This document shows, piece after piece, positions 1 through 10,177 of a DNA stretch of 64,000 nt (positions are counted from its first letter, which is position 1; each line of letters starts with the position of its first letter). This DNA is from Neltuma alba. Lineage: Eukaryota > Streptophyta > Magnoliopsida > Fabales > Fabaceae. The translations under genes and the position numbers were made by a program. A model generated the notes under the pieces. That model searched no databases and had not been told where the DNA came from. It saw nothing but the letters and a program-made list of their open reading frames with translations. Where the stretch lies: assembly GCF_004799145.2 (NCBI RefSeq), contig NW_021635274.1:1-64000 (forward strand), given 5' to 3'.

Positions 1-973
1 AATATGATCGATCACTTGTTCGATCATGCAATGATTCCTCTTTCTATGATAATTCTTAAAGTCAATGATCCAACACTTGATCGATAATTTAGTGATCTAT
101 TTCGAAAAGTCTTCATTCCGTTATCGATAACTTGATCTATCATCAAGTAATCGATCATTTTTCGATCAAACTAAACCGGAATGACACTCTGTTCTTCTTA
201 CTGATAAATGATTCGTCACAAATCCTTGAATGATAAATAGCCTTTTTTCTGTATTCAAGATTAAAGCACTCACCACAAAACTCTCACTTGTTCTAAGTTT
301 GAAATATGCAGATTAATGAAAACGAGTGCAACGGCTCTTCAACGGATTACGTAGACTGCGACCTACAGTGTCAGAAACTCAGACGCATTAATGGCGGAGC
401 GTTGTTAAAACCAGTGAAACACGCAAACGAAGTCACAACGGCTAGAAGCCCTTCCGTCTAACGGCTATTAACGATATCAACTATAAAAGGCGCGAAGAGG
501 CATTAATGAAGAGATTGAATACCGGAACTACCACCTGCGATTATTTAGTTACGCATTCAATACTCTGTTTTTCAATTACTACTGAGCATCAGTGTTTATC
601 ATTGAATTCACTCTGTAAGAGAGCCATTCACTACTCTTATTAAAAACTTGAGAGACACTCAAGAGTGTGGACTCTTGAGAGGGGTTGTATCCTTACGGGA
701 GTAAGGGGGAGTGATTGAGCGATTCAATTACTGTACCGAGGCACCAAGAGCCCTGTCGATCTTGGAAGATAGTGAAATACTCAGAGGTGTTCTGGGGACT
801 GGAAGTAGGTCACGTGGTTTAGACCGAACCAGTATAAATCTTGTGTCTCCTCTCTGCGGTTAAAATTCTCCTTACTCTGACTCTCTGTTTTTATTCAATA
901 CTTGCACGCTTTTAGTTTTAAATTTTTGTAACTCACCCAATTCACCCCCTCTTGGGTGAGATTGTTTCTAACA
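1..973 (+). repeat. 5' LTR (3' half only) of the Sirevirus-like element
   Basis: This matches the end of the 3' LTR; window base 1 corresponds to about base 9683, so roughly the first 1020 bases of the LTR are missing. It ends in CTAACA directly before the PBS. Relative to the 3' LTR it lacks single bases at many short homopolymers, mostly within the first 480 bases, and has a few substitutions. It carries the last CGAT dyads of U3, a TATA box at 482 and the R/U5 part. Confidence 0.93.
482..489 (+). promoter_or_regulatory. TATA box of the 5' LTR
   Basis: TATAAAAG lies in an otherwise GC-richer context and is conserved in the 3' LTR at 10170-10177. It is the likely core promoter for the genomic RNA, with U3 upstream. 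No transcription start can be read from sequence alone. Confidence 0.75.
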
Positions 974-975
974 TT

Positions 976-990
976 TGGTATCAGAGCAGG
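976..990 (+). other. Primer binding site (tRNA-Met type)
   Basis: TGGTATCAGAGCAGG lies two bases after the 5' LTR end. TGGTATCAGAGC is the usual complement of the 3' end of initiator tRNA-Met in plant copia elements. Confidence 0.93.
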
Positions 991-1029
991 TCTCTTCACT
1001 AAGGATTTAACAGTCCGAAGAGAGATCAA

Positions 1030-2678
1030 ATGGCAGGATTTGGAGATAGCGTGTTACCGGAAGGATGCTCAACATCTAAACCGCCAGGCTTCAGTGGAGA
1101 AAATTATACGTTCTGGAAAATGAGGATGAAAATCTTCATTAAGGCCACAGAGTATGGGTTGTGGGACGTAATAGAACACGGCAACTATGTCCCGATGAAC
1201 ACAATAGATGGCCAGCAAGTACCCAAGAGTTCCACGGAGTTCAACGAGGAAGATAAGAAGCTGGTGACTCTAAATGACAAAGCTATCAACATACTCACGT
1301 GTGCGCTTAGTCAGAGGGAATACTTCAGAGTCTCAAGTCTGGAAACCGCGAAGGAAATGTGGGAGGCTCTGGAGATAGCTCATGAAGGAACCACCGGTGT
1401 AAAACAGAGTCGAATCAACACTCTCACTACCGAATTCGAGTTATTCAGAATGAAGGAAGGAGAGAGTATCCGAGATATGGAAGTCAGATTCTCACATCTC
1501 ATAAATCACCTCACTGCACTTGGGAAGAAATATAGTCAAGAAGATCAAGTGAGGAAAATACTGAGCGGTCTCACAAAAGAATGGGAACCGAAAGTAACAG
1601 CTATTGAAGAAACCAAAGGAGAATCCATTGGTTCGGTTGCAGCACTATTCGGGAGTCTTGCTGAGTATGAGAGCAAGCAAAAATACAAAAAGGAGATGAA
1701 CGAGAAAACCGGAAAGGCATCGCTCTTAAAACTCAAGAGAGCGAGGATGAAAATGAAGATGATCTTGATGATGATGAAATGGGCCTTATAGTCAAGAGGT
1801 TCAAGAAATTCTACAAAAACAGAACCGGAAAGAAGTTTCAGCCGAAACGCAGAATTTCCTCATATCCGAACGAATCAAAGGATCCAATCATTTGCTTCGA
1901 ATGTAAGAAGCCAGGACATATCAAGGCGGAATGTCCCCAACTCTCCAGAGCAAAGGATAAAGAAAAGAAGAAAGAAAGATTCAGAAAGAAGAAAGCCTTC
2001 GTCACATCAATCTGGGGAGACAGCTCCTCCGATGAAGAAGAAGAAAGTGACGATGAAGAGACAGCTAATATCTGTCTAGTGGCCCAAGAAAACGAGGAAT
2101 CAGAAACAGACGAGGTAATTTCTGAACCATCTTATGATGAATTGCAGTCCGAATACAATGCTTTACATTTAGAATTAGTAAGAATTGCAAAAGAGTTAGT
2201 TAATTCTAAGAGAAGGATAAAGTTTTTAGAAGATCAACAATCAAAGGTTGAAGTCAATACTGACTCGACCTTGACTTGCAAAAGTTGTGAAAAGAATGAA
2301 AGAAAGATTGAAGATCTAACCAGAACCTTAGAAAAATTCACTAAAGGAAGCGAAATGCTTAAGGTGATTCTAGGAGCTCAACGATGCTCTATGGACAAGA
2401 CTGGTATAGGATACGATCCAACCCAAGATAAATCGAAAGGAAAGAAAAAGAGTAGTGGTAGATCATATCTTACATATTTTAGAAATTCTGTGCATTCCTC
2501 AAATCCTTTTGCACTTTGTTCTCATTGCAACCGTAAAGGCCATTCAACTTCTTCTTGTTACTATAAGAAGAAAGGAGATTACGGAACATTAAAATGGGTG
2601 CCCAAAGGTACTTATGCACCAAAAATAACTCATACTAACCAAAAAGGACCCAAGAAGGTATGGGTACCTAAAACATGA
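1030..2678 (+). pseudogene. gag: Gag capsid/nucleocapsid protein, one frameshift
   Basis: The start ATG at 1030 lies 40 bases after the PBS. The N-terminal capsid-like region has the copia Gag signature around FSGENYTFWKMRMKIFI and runs in frame 1 to 1791. Around 1716-1725 one base is missing, and the continuation is in frame 3 (open 1779-2678). An acidic linker follows, then a CCHC zinc knuckle at 1893-1934 (CFECKKPGHIKAEC), an acidic and coiled-coil-prone stretch, and a second CCHC at 2517-2558 (CSHCNRKGHSTSSC). Two knuckles and about 550 codons fit Sirevirus Gag. It ends at a TGA in the same frame as pol. The frame loss may be a real mutation or a consensus error. Confidence 0.88.
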
Positions 2679-2693
2679 TTGTAATTTTTGCAG
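2676..2693 (+). promoter_or_regulatory. gag/pol junction: two in-frame stops and an acceptor-like site
   Basis: Gag ends with TGA (2676-2678). One codon later there is a second in-frame stop, TAA (2682-2684), then a T-rich run ending in TTTTTGCAG at 2685-2693. Pol resumes in the same frame without a start codon, so its expression needs suppression of two stops or RNA processing. The TTTTTGCAG looks like a 3' splice site, but no matching donor is proven. Confidence 0.5.
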
Positions 2694-5600
2694 GTATGTC
2701 TCAAGGCATCCAGAACAAATAAATGGTATATAGACAGCGGATGTTCCAGACACATGACAGGTGACACTGAGAAGTTTACATCACTCAAACCAAAAGATGG
2801 AGGAAAAGTAAGCTTCGGAGGAAACCAATCGGGAAAAATTGCTGGAATCGGAGAAATCGGAAGTAGTATAGGCATGAAGGTCGAGGACGTGTACTACGTG
2901 GAAGGTCTGTGTCATAATCTCCTCAGCGTCAGTCAGAGTGCGGACAAAAACAACTGGGTAATCTTTGATTCTGAAGAGTGCTTAATCATAAGCAAAGATG
3001 ACCTACCTTTGAAGAAAGAAGAATTGAATACGAAGCTGAGAGCTCCGAGGGACGGTAACTGTTATACACTTCAACTTGATTCTAAAACTTCTGAAAACTG
3101 TTTTATTAGTAAAAAGGAGGAAAGTTGGATTTGGCACAAACGTCTTGCACATGTCAACATGAATCAACTTTCAAAATTAATAAAAAGGGATCTAGTTGTT
3201 GGTTTACCAAAAATCCAGTATGAACGCGATGATGTTTGTGATGCTTGTCAAAAAGGTAAACAAACAAAATCTTCGTTTAAATCAAAGAAGATAGTTTCAA
3301 CTGAAAGACCTCTCCAAATGATTCACATGGACTTGGTCGGTCCATCTAGAGTAAAAAGCTTCGGGGGAAATCTTTATACTCTTGTAATAGTTGATGACTA
3401 TTCAAGGTTTACCTGGACTTTGTTTCTTTCCTCTAAAGATGAAACTTTTAATGCTTTCATTGTTTTTGCCAAAAAGGTCCAAAATGAGAAAGGTATATCT
3501 ATTGTGTCTATCAGGTCAGATCACGGAGGAGAATTTGAAAACAACGAATTTGCAGATTATTGTGAGGAACATGGAATTGACCACAACTTTTCTGCACCAA
3601 GGACTCCTCAACAGAACGGAGTAGTTGAACGAAAAAATAGAGTACTCACGGAGATGGCTAGAGCAATGCTAAATGAGAAAGGGGTCTCACAAGTATTCTG
3701 GGCAGAAGCAATGAGCACAGCTTGCTATATTTCAAATAGAGCCTACATCAGAACATGCTCGGGAAGACTCCATATGAATTGTACAAGGGAAGAAAACCCA
3801 ATCTGTCACACCTAAGGATCTTTGGAAGCAGATGCTATATCCACAACAACAACAAAGAAAACCTGGGTAAATTCGATCCTAAAGCTGATGAGGGTTTGTT
3901 TCTTGGCTACTCTAATCGTAGTAAAGCATATAGAATTTTCAATAAACGAACCTTTACAATAGAAGAATCAATTCATGTGGTGTTTGCTGAAACTGAAACA
4001 ATTTCGAAACCTGTAGATGATGATGCTGAAATCGTTCAAAATTTTCAAAAACTGATTTGAACAAAAACTCGAACAAATTATTTTCAGAAACCGTTTCAGA
4101 AAACAGGGATGTTTTAAACGATCCCTCTTTACAAGAAAATCTAGAGCAGCCAAAGGCATGGAGACACAACCGAGATCATCCTCTGGATCAAGTCATCGGT
4201 AAAGTCAATGAAGGGGTCAAAACCCGGAGACAAATTGTCAATGAAGTTCTTTTCTCTGCTTTCATATCTCACATTGAGCCCTCTAATATTGACGAAGCAC
4301 TATCAGATGAATTCTGGATAGTTGCGATGCAGGAAGAACTTAACCAATTTGAGAGAAATCAAGTTTGGGAATTGGTACCCAGACCAGAAGACCATCCGGT
4401 CATTGGCACCAAATGGGTATTCAAAAACAAGCTCGATGAATCGGCTCAGATCGTCAGAAACAAAGCCAGATTAGTAGCAAAAGGCTATAATCAAGAAGAG
4501 GGAATCGATTATGAAGAAACGTATGCTCCTGTAGCTAGATTGGAAGCCATACGAGTTCTTCTGGCTTTTGCTTGCATCAAAGATTTCAAACTATTTCAAA
4601 TGGATGTTAAAAGTGCATTTCTGAACGGTTATATATCAGAAGAGGTGTTTATCGAACAACCTCCCGGTTTTGAAAATTCAAATTTTCCAAATCATGTTTA
4701 CAAACTTAAAAAGGCTTTGTATGGTTTGAAAAAAGCGCCTAGAGCCTGGTATGAACGACTTAGCAACTTCCTTATAGAAAAAGGATTCGAAAGAGGTAAA
4801 GTGGATGCCACACTTTTCATTAAAAGAAATAGGAAAGATCTTTTGATTGTTCAAATATATGTAGATGATATTATTTTCGGTGCTACTAACGAAGATCTCT
4901 GTCAAGAATTTGCTAAGCTTATGCAGGGAGAATTCGAGATGTCCATGATGGGAGAATTAAACTTCTTTCTGGGATTACAAATCAAACAAAAGAAGAACGG
5001 TATATTTATCTCCCAGACGAAATATGTAAAGGAGTTGCTGAAGAAATTCGGAATGGAGAATGCTAAAAGTGTAAAGACTCCAATGAGCTCAACCTGTTCG
5101 CTTGATATAGACGAAGACGGGAAAGACATAAATCTAACAAGATATAGAGGGATGATCGGTTCCTTACTATACCTTACTGCAAGTAGACCAGATATTCAGT
5201 TCAGTGTTGGAATGTGTGCGAGATATCAGTCAGCTCCAAAGGAGTCGCATGAAGAAGCCGTGAAACGGATACTCAGATATCTTGTAGGAACTCAAAATTT
5301 AGGAATCTGGTATCCAAAAGGAGGAACCGAATATTTAATGGGATACTCAGACGCCGATCACGGTGGATATAAAACAGACAGAAAAAGCACCAGTGGACAA
5401 TGTCAATTCTTCGGAGGATGTCTTGTCTCATGGTCAAGTAAAAAGCAAAACACCGTGGCAATCTCCTCAACTGAATCAGAATATGTAGCCACTGCCTGCT
5501 GTTGTGCTCAGATCTTATGGCTAAAACAACAAATACAAGATCTAGGAATCAACTTACGTGAGATTCCAATCTTATGTGATAATACGAGCACGATAAGTCT

Positions 5601-5808
5601 GTCCAAGAATCCAGTTCATCATGCTCGAACCAAACACATTGATGTTCGACATCACTTTATTCGTGATCATGTTCAAAAGAAAGATGTAAAAGTTGAATTC
5701 ATCCCCACTGAATATCAGATAGCCGACATCTTCACAAAACCACTAGACCAACAGAAGTTCAGCTACTTCAGAGGAGAATTGGGAATGGTAAATCCCAATG
5801 AATTGTAA
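2685..5808 (+). pseudogene. pol: Pol polyprotein: PR-IN-RT-RNase H, two frameshifts
   Basis: The protease motif DSGCSRHMTGD is at 2733. The integrase zinc domain has its H at 3135 and CDAC at about 3240; the catalytic core shows VDDYSRF near 3391, SDHGGEF near 3518 and VVERKNR near 3621. Reverse transcriptase has YVDDII at 4858-4875. RNase H has DNTSTISL near 5578 and the copia KHIDVRHHFIRD end near 5632. The frame changes at about 3750-3755 and again at about 4045-4057, each a one-base loss, so the track is split into 2688-3815, 3755-4060 and 4057-5808. Apart from these breaks all catalytic motifs I checked are present. The final stop is TAA at 5806-5808. Domain order IN before RT is diagnostic of Ty1/copia. 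Confidence 0.93.
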
Positions 5809-6592
5809 GAAATTTCATACTATCTCTCAAGATTAAATGTTTAAATTTATTGTTTTGATGATAAAATAACTAACTTAAGCATCGGAGTATGTAGAAATTT
5901 GTTTTGCAGGAAGCTCTGTTTCGATGAAGAAAAACAAAGGTAAACAGAGTATGAGATTATCGATCAATTGATCGATAATCATGAAGGCAAGTGGGAGATA
6001 ATTTATCGAACAACTGATCGATAAATTCACTTTGTAAAGAAAAGGTATTCTCCAACACTACAATTATCGATAACGTGATCGATAAAATAAATATCGATCA
6101 GAACATCGATCAAGAGCTTCAAGGTTCCGAGACTCATCCGTCAAATTTGGTAAGCATTGATCGATAAGCTGACCGATAAGCTTAATTATCGAACAAATAT
6201 TCGATAAATTACATCAGGTACGCATTTCTTTTTACTTACTTTATCGATAATATGTTCGATAAATGCATGATCGATAACGTAATCGATAAAACTGATCTTT
6301 GTTCAAGTGTGTTCTTCATAATTATCGAACACGTGATCGATCAAGTGTTGATCGATAACTTAATCGATAATTTCAAGAACTATAACGGTACTGTTCTGAA
6401 ATCCATCCGTCAGTTTTTCGAACCCTAACTCGAACATTTCCCGTCCCCTGTTCTTCGCAACGGTCGAAAATCACCACTATCTTAAATTCTTCCACCGTTA
6501 CACCGATCGAATCCTTCTCTGTAGCATTCCCAACCTTCACCCACCTCAAACTCACCGATTAATCTGTCAAAAACTCGCTCAGCACCTCCGAA
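5809..6592 (+). promoter_or_regulatory. U3-like spacer between pol and the third ORF
   Basis: This noncoding stretch begins with a segment containing TTTTGATGATAA (about 5854), like the start of the LTR (8677-8688). It then holds ten CGAT dyads with starts at 5959, 6005, 6066, 6093, 6160, 6188, 6243, 6270, 6324 and 6351. After 6372 the sequence becomes pyrimidine-rich and free of dyads up to the ATG at 6593, resembling a plant 5' leader. I infer that it is a U3-derived internal promoter for the third ORF; no clear TATA box is visible (only CTATAACGG near 6380). Confidence 0.55.
5959..6368 (+). repeat. Ten paired CGAT dyads in the pol-ORF3 spacer
   Basis: Each unit fits ATCGATMANNTKATCGAT with 0-4 deviations, and the C of the second half-site is 12 bases after that of the first in all ten. 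Units at 6066/6093, 6160/6188, 6243/6270 and 6324/6351 form pairs 27-28 bases apart. Only 5959 and 6005 break the pairing. Confidence 0.9.
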
Positions 6593-8443
6593 ATGGCTCG
6601 GGTAAAGCAACCGAACGTGGAAAAGGGAGAAGCGCAGGAGAAACAGTCTCAATCGAGCGACACCACTGCCTCGGGTACTCGAAAGCGCTACAGACCGAAG
6701 GTGAGGGAGGAATCAACGAAGAAGAGAGCTACTCTGAAAATCCGGGAAAGTCGGACCGAAGAACAACCGGCCTCTCTCAGAAAGTCTCCCCGGTCCAAAT
6801 CAAAGCTACCGATTGTGACTGAGGAATCGGAGACCGAGTCGGATGATGGAGTCTCAGTTCAGAAAGCCGTGGAATCAGCCTTGAATATCTCTGTCCCCAA
6901 GCAACCGAGAAAGAAGAAACAGAGGGCAAGTGAAGGAGTCGCTCGGGAAATCCCTTCTGTAGGTATACCCACTGAATTTTCTGAGTTATTATCTGGCAAT
7001 CTCGATAATGAAGTTAATATAGCAAAGTATAAGGCCGATTTTGCCAATAGAAAATTCTGTCCTGTGGTATTTGTTGATTTAGAGGGTCTGAAGAAAAATA
7101 AACAGATTGAGCTTGATTTAAGTGACCCACTGCAGCATTATTCGAATTGGTTAATTATTGGTGGTGAATACTGTCCCGAAGTGGTTAAAAGATTCTACTG
7201 TAATATGGAATCAGTAGAAAAATATGATGATAAAGACAATCTCATAGAAAATTGTCTGAAAGTTACACTGAGAGGAAGAGTTTTTAAAATAACCAGTGCC
7301 AAAATAAATGAGCTGCTAGGGACTCAAGATTTTGTGCGAGGTGGTGACATGAATGAAGTAAAGGCTTATAGAATCTTAATGCAGAACAGTGATTATCCCG
7401 GTGAGCTGAATTTCCCACCTAAGCAGATGTGTGACTTCTATAGGATCATCCATTACATCTATTCTAGGTGCATGGTAAACAAATCCGGTAGCTTCTCACA
7501 TCTCACTCAGGATGATTATCTTCTACTAGCCCGGATTATTAGTAGGGAAAAGATTAATATTGGGGATCTTATTTACTCTGAGATGAAGGACTTTGTTCTT
7601 AATAAGTCCAGATCAACCCCGATCCCCTATCCTCAGTTGGCCACCTATTTCCTTCAGGCACATAACATTGCTCCATTTGAGCCTGGGGAACTCAAGACCA
7701 AGGTTCCTAGTTTTGGCCTCACTCAGCTCCACAAAATGAGGATCTCTGTTCCCTTTACACCATCACAGAAAGTATCTCAGAAGGATAAGGGAAAGCAACC
7801 TGCTGCTAGTACATCTCGGACCCAGGATGAAGCTGAATCCACTGCTGCCCCATCTCATACCCCTGGTCCATCTTTTATGGAGAGATCCCTCAGGGAAATG
7901 TTTCAGGCTGAGCTTCGGGCATTTGAGACCAGAGTCTACTCCACTGCCAGAGACTATGGGGAAGTTTCTGACCGGAAGTTTGATGGCATCTCTAAGATTC
8001 TGGATCTTCACCAACAAGCTATGGTGGTTTTGGAAAGAGAAGTCACCGAGAGGTTTAATTCAGTGGACAAAGAACTCCAAGAGCTTAAAGGCTTAGTTAC
8101 CTCTCTCTGCCAGCACTTCACTCCACCTAGCACAAGCTTCAGCTATGAGGATCTCCTCTTCCATCCTCCCTCTCCACCGCACCCTGAGCCTGCACCTCCT
8201 TCCTCTCCTTTACCCACTTCTCCTATTTCCACCACTTCTCCTTCTGTTCCATCTACTTCTACTTCTGTCCCTACGACTCTTGCTCTTATCACTGTACCCC
8301 AACCTGTTCACTCCTTTCATTTTCCATCTATTTCTCCACTTTTTCCTCTTCCTCCTCTCCCTATTTCCCTAACCATTCCCTCGATTCCTACCCCTTCTGA
8401 TGTTGACAAAAAGGGGGAGAAGAAAACTGATGATATTTCGTAG
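6593..8443 (+). CDS. Third ORF in the envelope-like position of Sireviruses
   Basis: An uninterrupted 616-codon ORF starts at ATG 6593, 784 bases after the pol stop. The N-terminal ~110 residues are very basic and Ser/Thr/Glu-rich (KKRATLK, RKSPRSKSKLP), nuclear-signal-like rather than a signal peptide. Residues about 145-395 form a globular region (KFCPVVFVDLEGLKKN, LKVTLRGRVFKITSAKINELLG) resembling the plant transposon protein domain often annotated beside retroelements. A short coiled-coil-prone segment follows (about 470-505), then a Pro/Ser/Thr-rich tail with hydrophobic patches and a charged end. SIRE1-type elements encode a protein of similar size and layout here, with a coiled coil and a proline-rich part, described as envelope-like. 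I see no convincing transmembrane anchor, so a role in entry is not supported. Unlike gag and pol it has no frame break. Confidence 0.85.
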   Translation: MARVKQPNVEKGEAQEKQSQSSDTTASGTRKRYRPKVREESTKKRATLKIRESRTEEQPASLRKSPRSKSKLPIVTEESETESDDGVSVQKAVESALNISVPKQPRKKKQRASEGVAREIPSVGIPTEFSELLSGNLDNEVNIAKYKADFANRKFCPVVFVDLEGLKKNKQIELDLSDPLQHYSNWLIIGGEYCPEVVKRFYCNMESVEKYDDKDNLIENCLKVTLRGRVFKITSAKINELLGTQDFVRGGDMNEVKAYRILMQNSDYPGELNFPPKQMCDFYRIIHYIYSRCMVNKSGSFSHLTQDDYLLLARIISREKINIGDLIYSEMKDFVLNKSRSTPIPYPQLATYFLQAHNIAPFEPGELKTKVPSFGLTQLHKMRISVPFTPSQKVSQKDKGKQPAASTSRTQDEAESTAAPSHTPGPSFMERSLREMFQAELRAFETRVYSTARDYGEVSDRKFDGISKILDLHQQAMVVLEREVTERFNSVDKELQELKGLVTSLCQHFTPPSTSFSYEDLLFHPPSPPHPEPAPPSSPLPTSPISTTSPSVPSTSTSVPTTLALITVPQPVHSFHFPSISPLFPLPPLPISLTIPSIPTPSDVDKKGEKKTDDIS

Positions 8444-8662
8444 ATTATATGGCTTTATGAGTTGCTTTTTGGTTCTATGTCATGACTTTATATTATCTTT
8501 TTGTTATCTCCTTTTATGTATCTGGATAGTGTTTTTATCGATAATATGTTCTTGATATTTATCTGCCCTTTTTCATGCTTTTTGAGAATATGAAACTGGT
8601 TGATGTTCTCTCTGATAAATGATTCATAACCTGTGTTTTGTCATCATCAAAAAGGGGGAGAA
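8444..8662 (+). other. 3' untranslated spacer with polypurine tract
   Basis: A short T-rich spacer ends in the purine run AAAAAGGGGGAGAA (8649-8662) abutting the 3' LTR, the expected plus-strand primer. The spacer's TGTCATCATCAAAA (8639-8652) is an inverted match (13 of 14) to TTTTGATGATAACA just inside the LTR (8677-8690), so the purine tract sits in the loop of a possible stem. Confidence 0.85.
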
Positions 8663-8718
8663 TGTTAGGATTATAGTTTTGATGATAACAAGTCAGAATA
8701 TCAGGGTTAAGTATTTTG

Positions 8719-9852
8719 ATCGATCAACTGATCGAGCAATCAGTTATCGCTAAGGTTTCAGATAAATGATCAAGTGTAAATCGGGTCTATAGTAGTCTTT
8801 TTGATCGAAGAACTATTCGATGAATAATTTATCGATAAAGTGATCGATAATCGCTAGCGTAAAAATCACATAAGAGTATGGGAAATTATCGATAAACTGA
8901 TCGATAATATCAGGTAAACAATCGAGTTACTGATAAGAGACCCAGATCTGAAGTGTATTTATCGATCAAGTTATCGATAAATCAGTCATCAATAACGACT
9001 TCGATAAAAGGTAACACTCTCTACTTGTTCTGCACATTAGTTCTGTTACAAGTTTATCGATCATATTTTCGATCAATTGGTTATCGATTATGTACTCGAA
9101 CTTTATGCTCTAACTCTCTGAATGCAGGTGATCTGATAGATCGATAATTTTATTGATCACAAAATTATCGATCACATGATCGAAAAATCAATGTCCTTAT
9201 CTACTCTTACTCAGTTTTGCTACAGCTAAATTATCGATAACATTATCGATAACTTTAACTTGTTTGCTTAAAGAAGTTTTCACATAACGTGATCGATAAA
9301 GAGTCTGAGAATTGACATATTCGCATTAAGTTATGGTGAACCAATTTTCGATCAAGTTATCGATCACTGAATTTTCGATAATATGATCGATCATTTAATT
9401 CCCCGGAATTCATGTTTTCACAAAACGTGATCGATAATCATTTCCTTTACCTTACAGGATTAAACTTCTTTCTTCACTATTATCGATCACTTGTTCGAAT
9501 AGTTAATGATCGATCAACTGTTCGATCATTTCAAATAGCCTGTGTCTTTCTTTGATTATTTACATAACCATGTTTTATCGATAATATTATCCATCATACA
9601 TTTATCGATAAGATGTTCGATCATCAATGACTGAAGTTTCATTTCAATAACGTTTAAATTATCGATAATCTGTTCGATCAATTATATGTTCGATCACTTG
9701 TTCGATCATGCAATGATTTCCTCTTTCTATGATAATTCTTAAAGTCAATGATCCAACACTTGATCGATAATTTTGGTGATCTATTTCGAAAAGTCTTCAT
9801 TCCGTTTATCGATAACTTGATCTATCATCAAGTAATCGATCATCTTTTCGAT
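8719..9852 (+). repeat. Array of 22 CG-centred dyads in U3
   Basis: Unit starts: 8719, 8804, 8831, 8888, 8961, 8988, 9056, 9083, 9140, 9167, 9233, 9347, 9374, 9482, 9509, 9577, 9604, 9661, 9689, 9751, 9808, 9835. Consensus ATCGATMANNTKATCGAT, dyad-symmetric around NN. The half-site spacing is 12 bases in every unit. The units at 8988, 9140, 9577, 9751 and 9808 have one degraded half-site. Most units are in pairs 27 (once 28) bases apart, and pairs recur about every 84-95 bases in places. Confidence 0.9.
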
Positions 9853-10169
9853 CAAACTAAACCGGAATGACACTCTGTTCTTCTTACTGATAAATGATTT
9901 CGTCACAAATCCTTGAATGATAAATTACCTTTCTTTCTGTATTCAAGATTAAAGCACTCACCACAAAACTCTCACTTGTTCTAAGTTTGAAATATGCAGA
10001 TTAATGAAAATGAGTGCAACGGCTCTTTAACGGGATTACGTAGACTGCAACCTACAGTGTCAGAAACTCAGACGCATTAATGGCGGAGCCGTTAAAACCA
10101 GTGAAACACGCAAACGAAGTCACAACGGCTAGAAGCCCTTCCGTCTAACGGCTATTTAACGATATCAAC

Positions 10170-10177
10170 TATAAAAG
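10170..10177 (+). promoter_or_regulatory. TATA box of the 3' LTR
   Basis: TATAAAAG in the same context as 482-489. If active it would drive read-out transcription into the flanking old LTR at 10665. Confidence 0.7.

Noticed and set aside
976..990. tRNA-like match
   Set aside because: Only the 3' end complement of tRNA-Met is present; this is a primer binding site, not a tRNA gene.
8953..9147. 64-codon ORF in the Sirevirus LTR
   Set aside because: Falls in the dyad array of U3, lacks an ordinary start and is explained by repeat composition.
5959..9852. Regularly spaced short repeats resembling a CRISPR-type array
   Set aside because: The repeat is a short palindromic dyad with irregular inter-pair spacing inside LTR retrotransposon U3 of a plant genome; there are no unique spacers of constant length and no cas genes.
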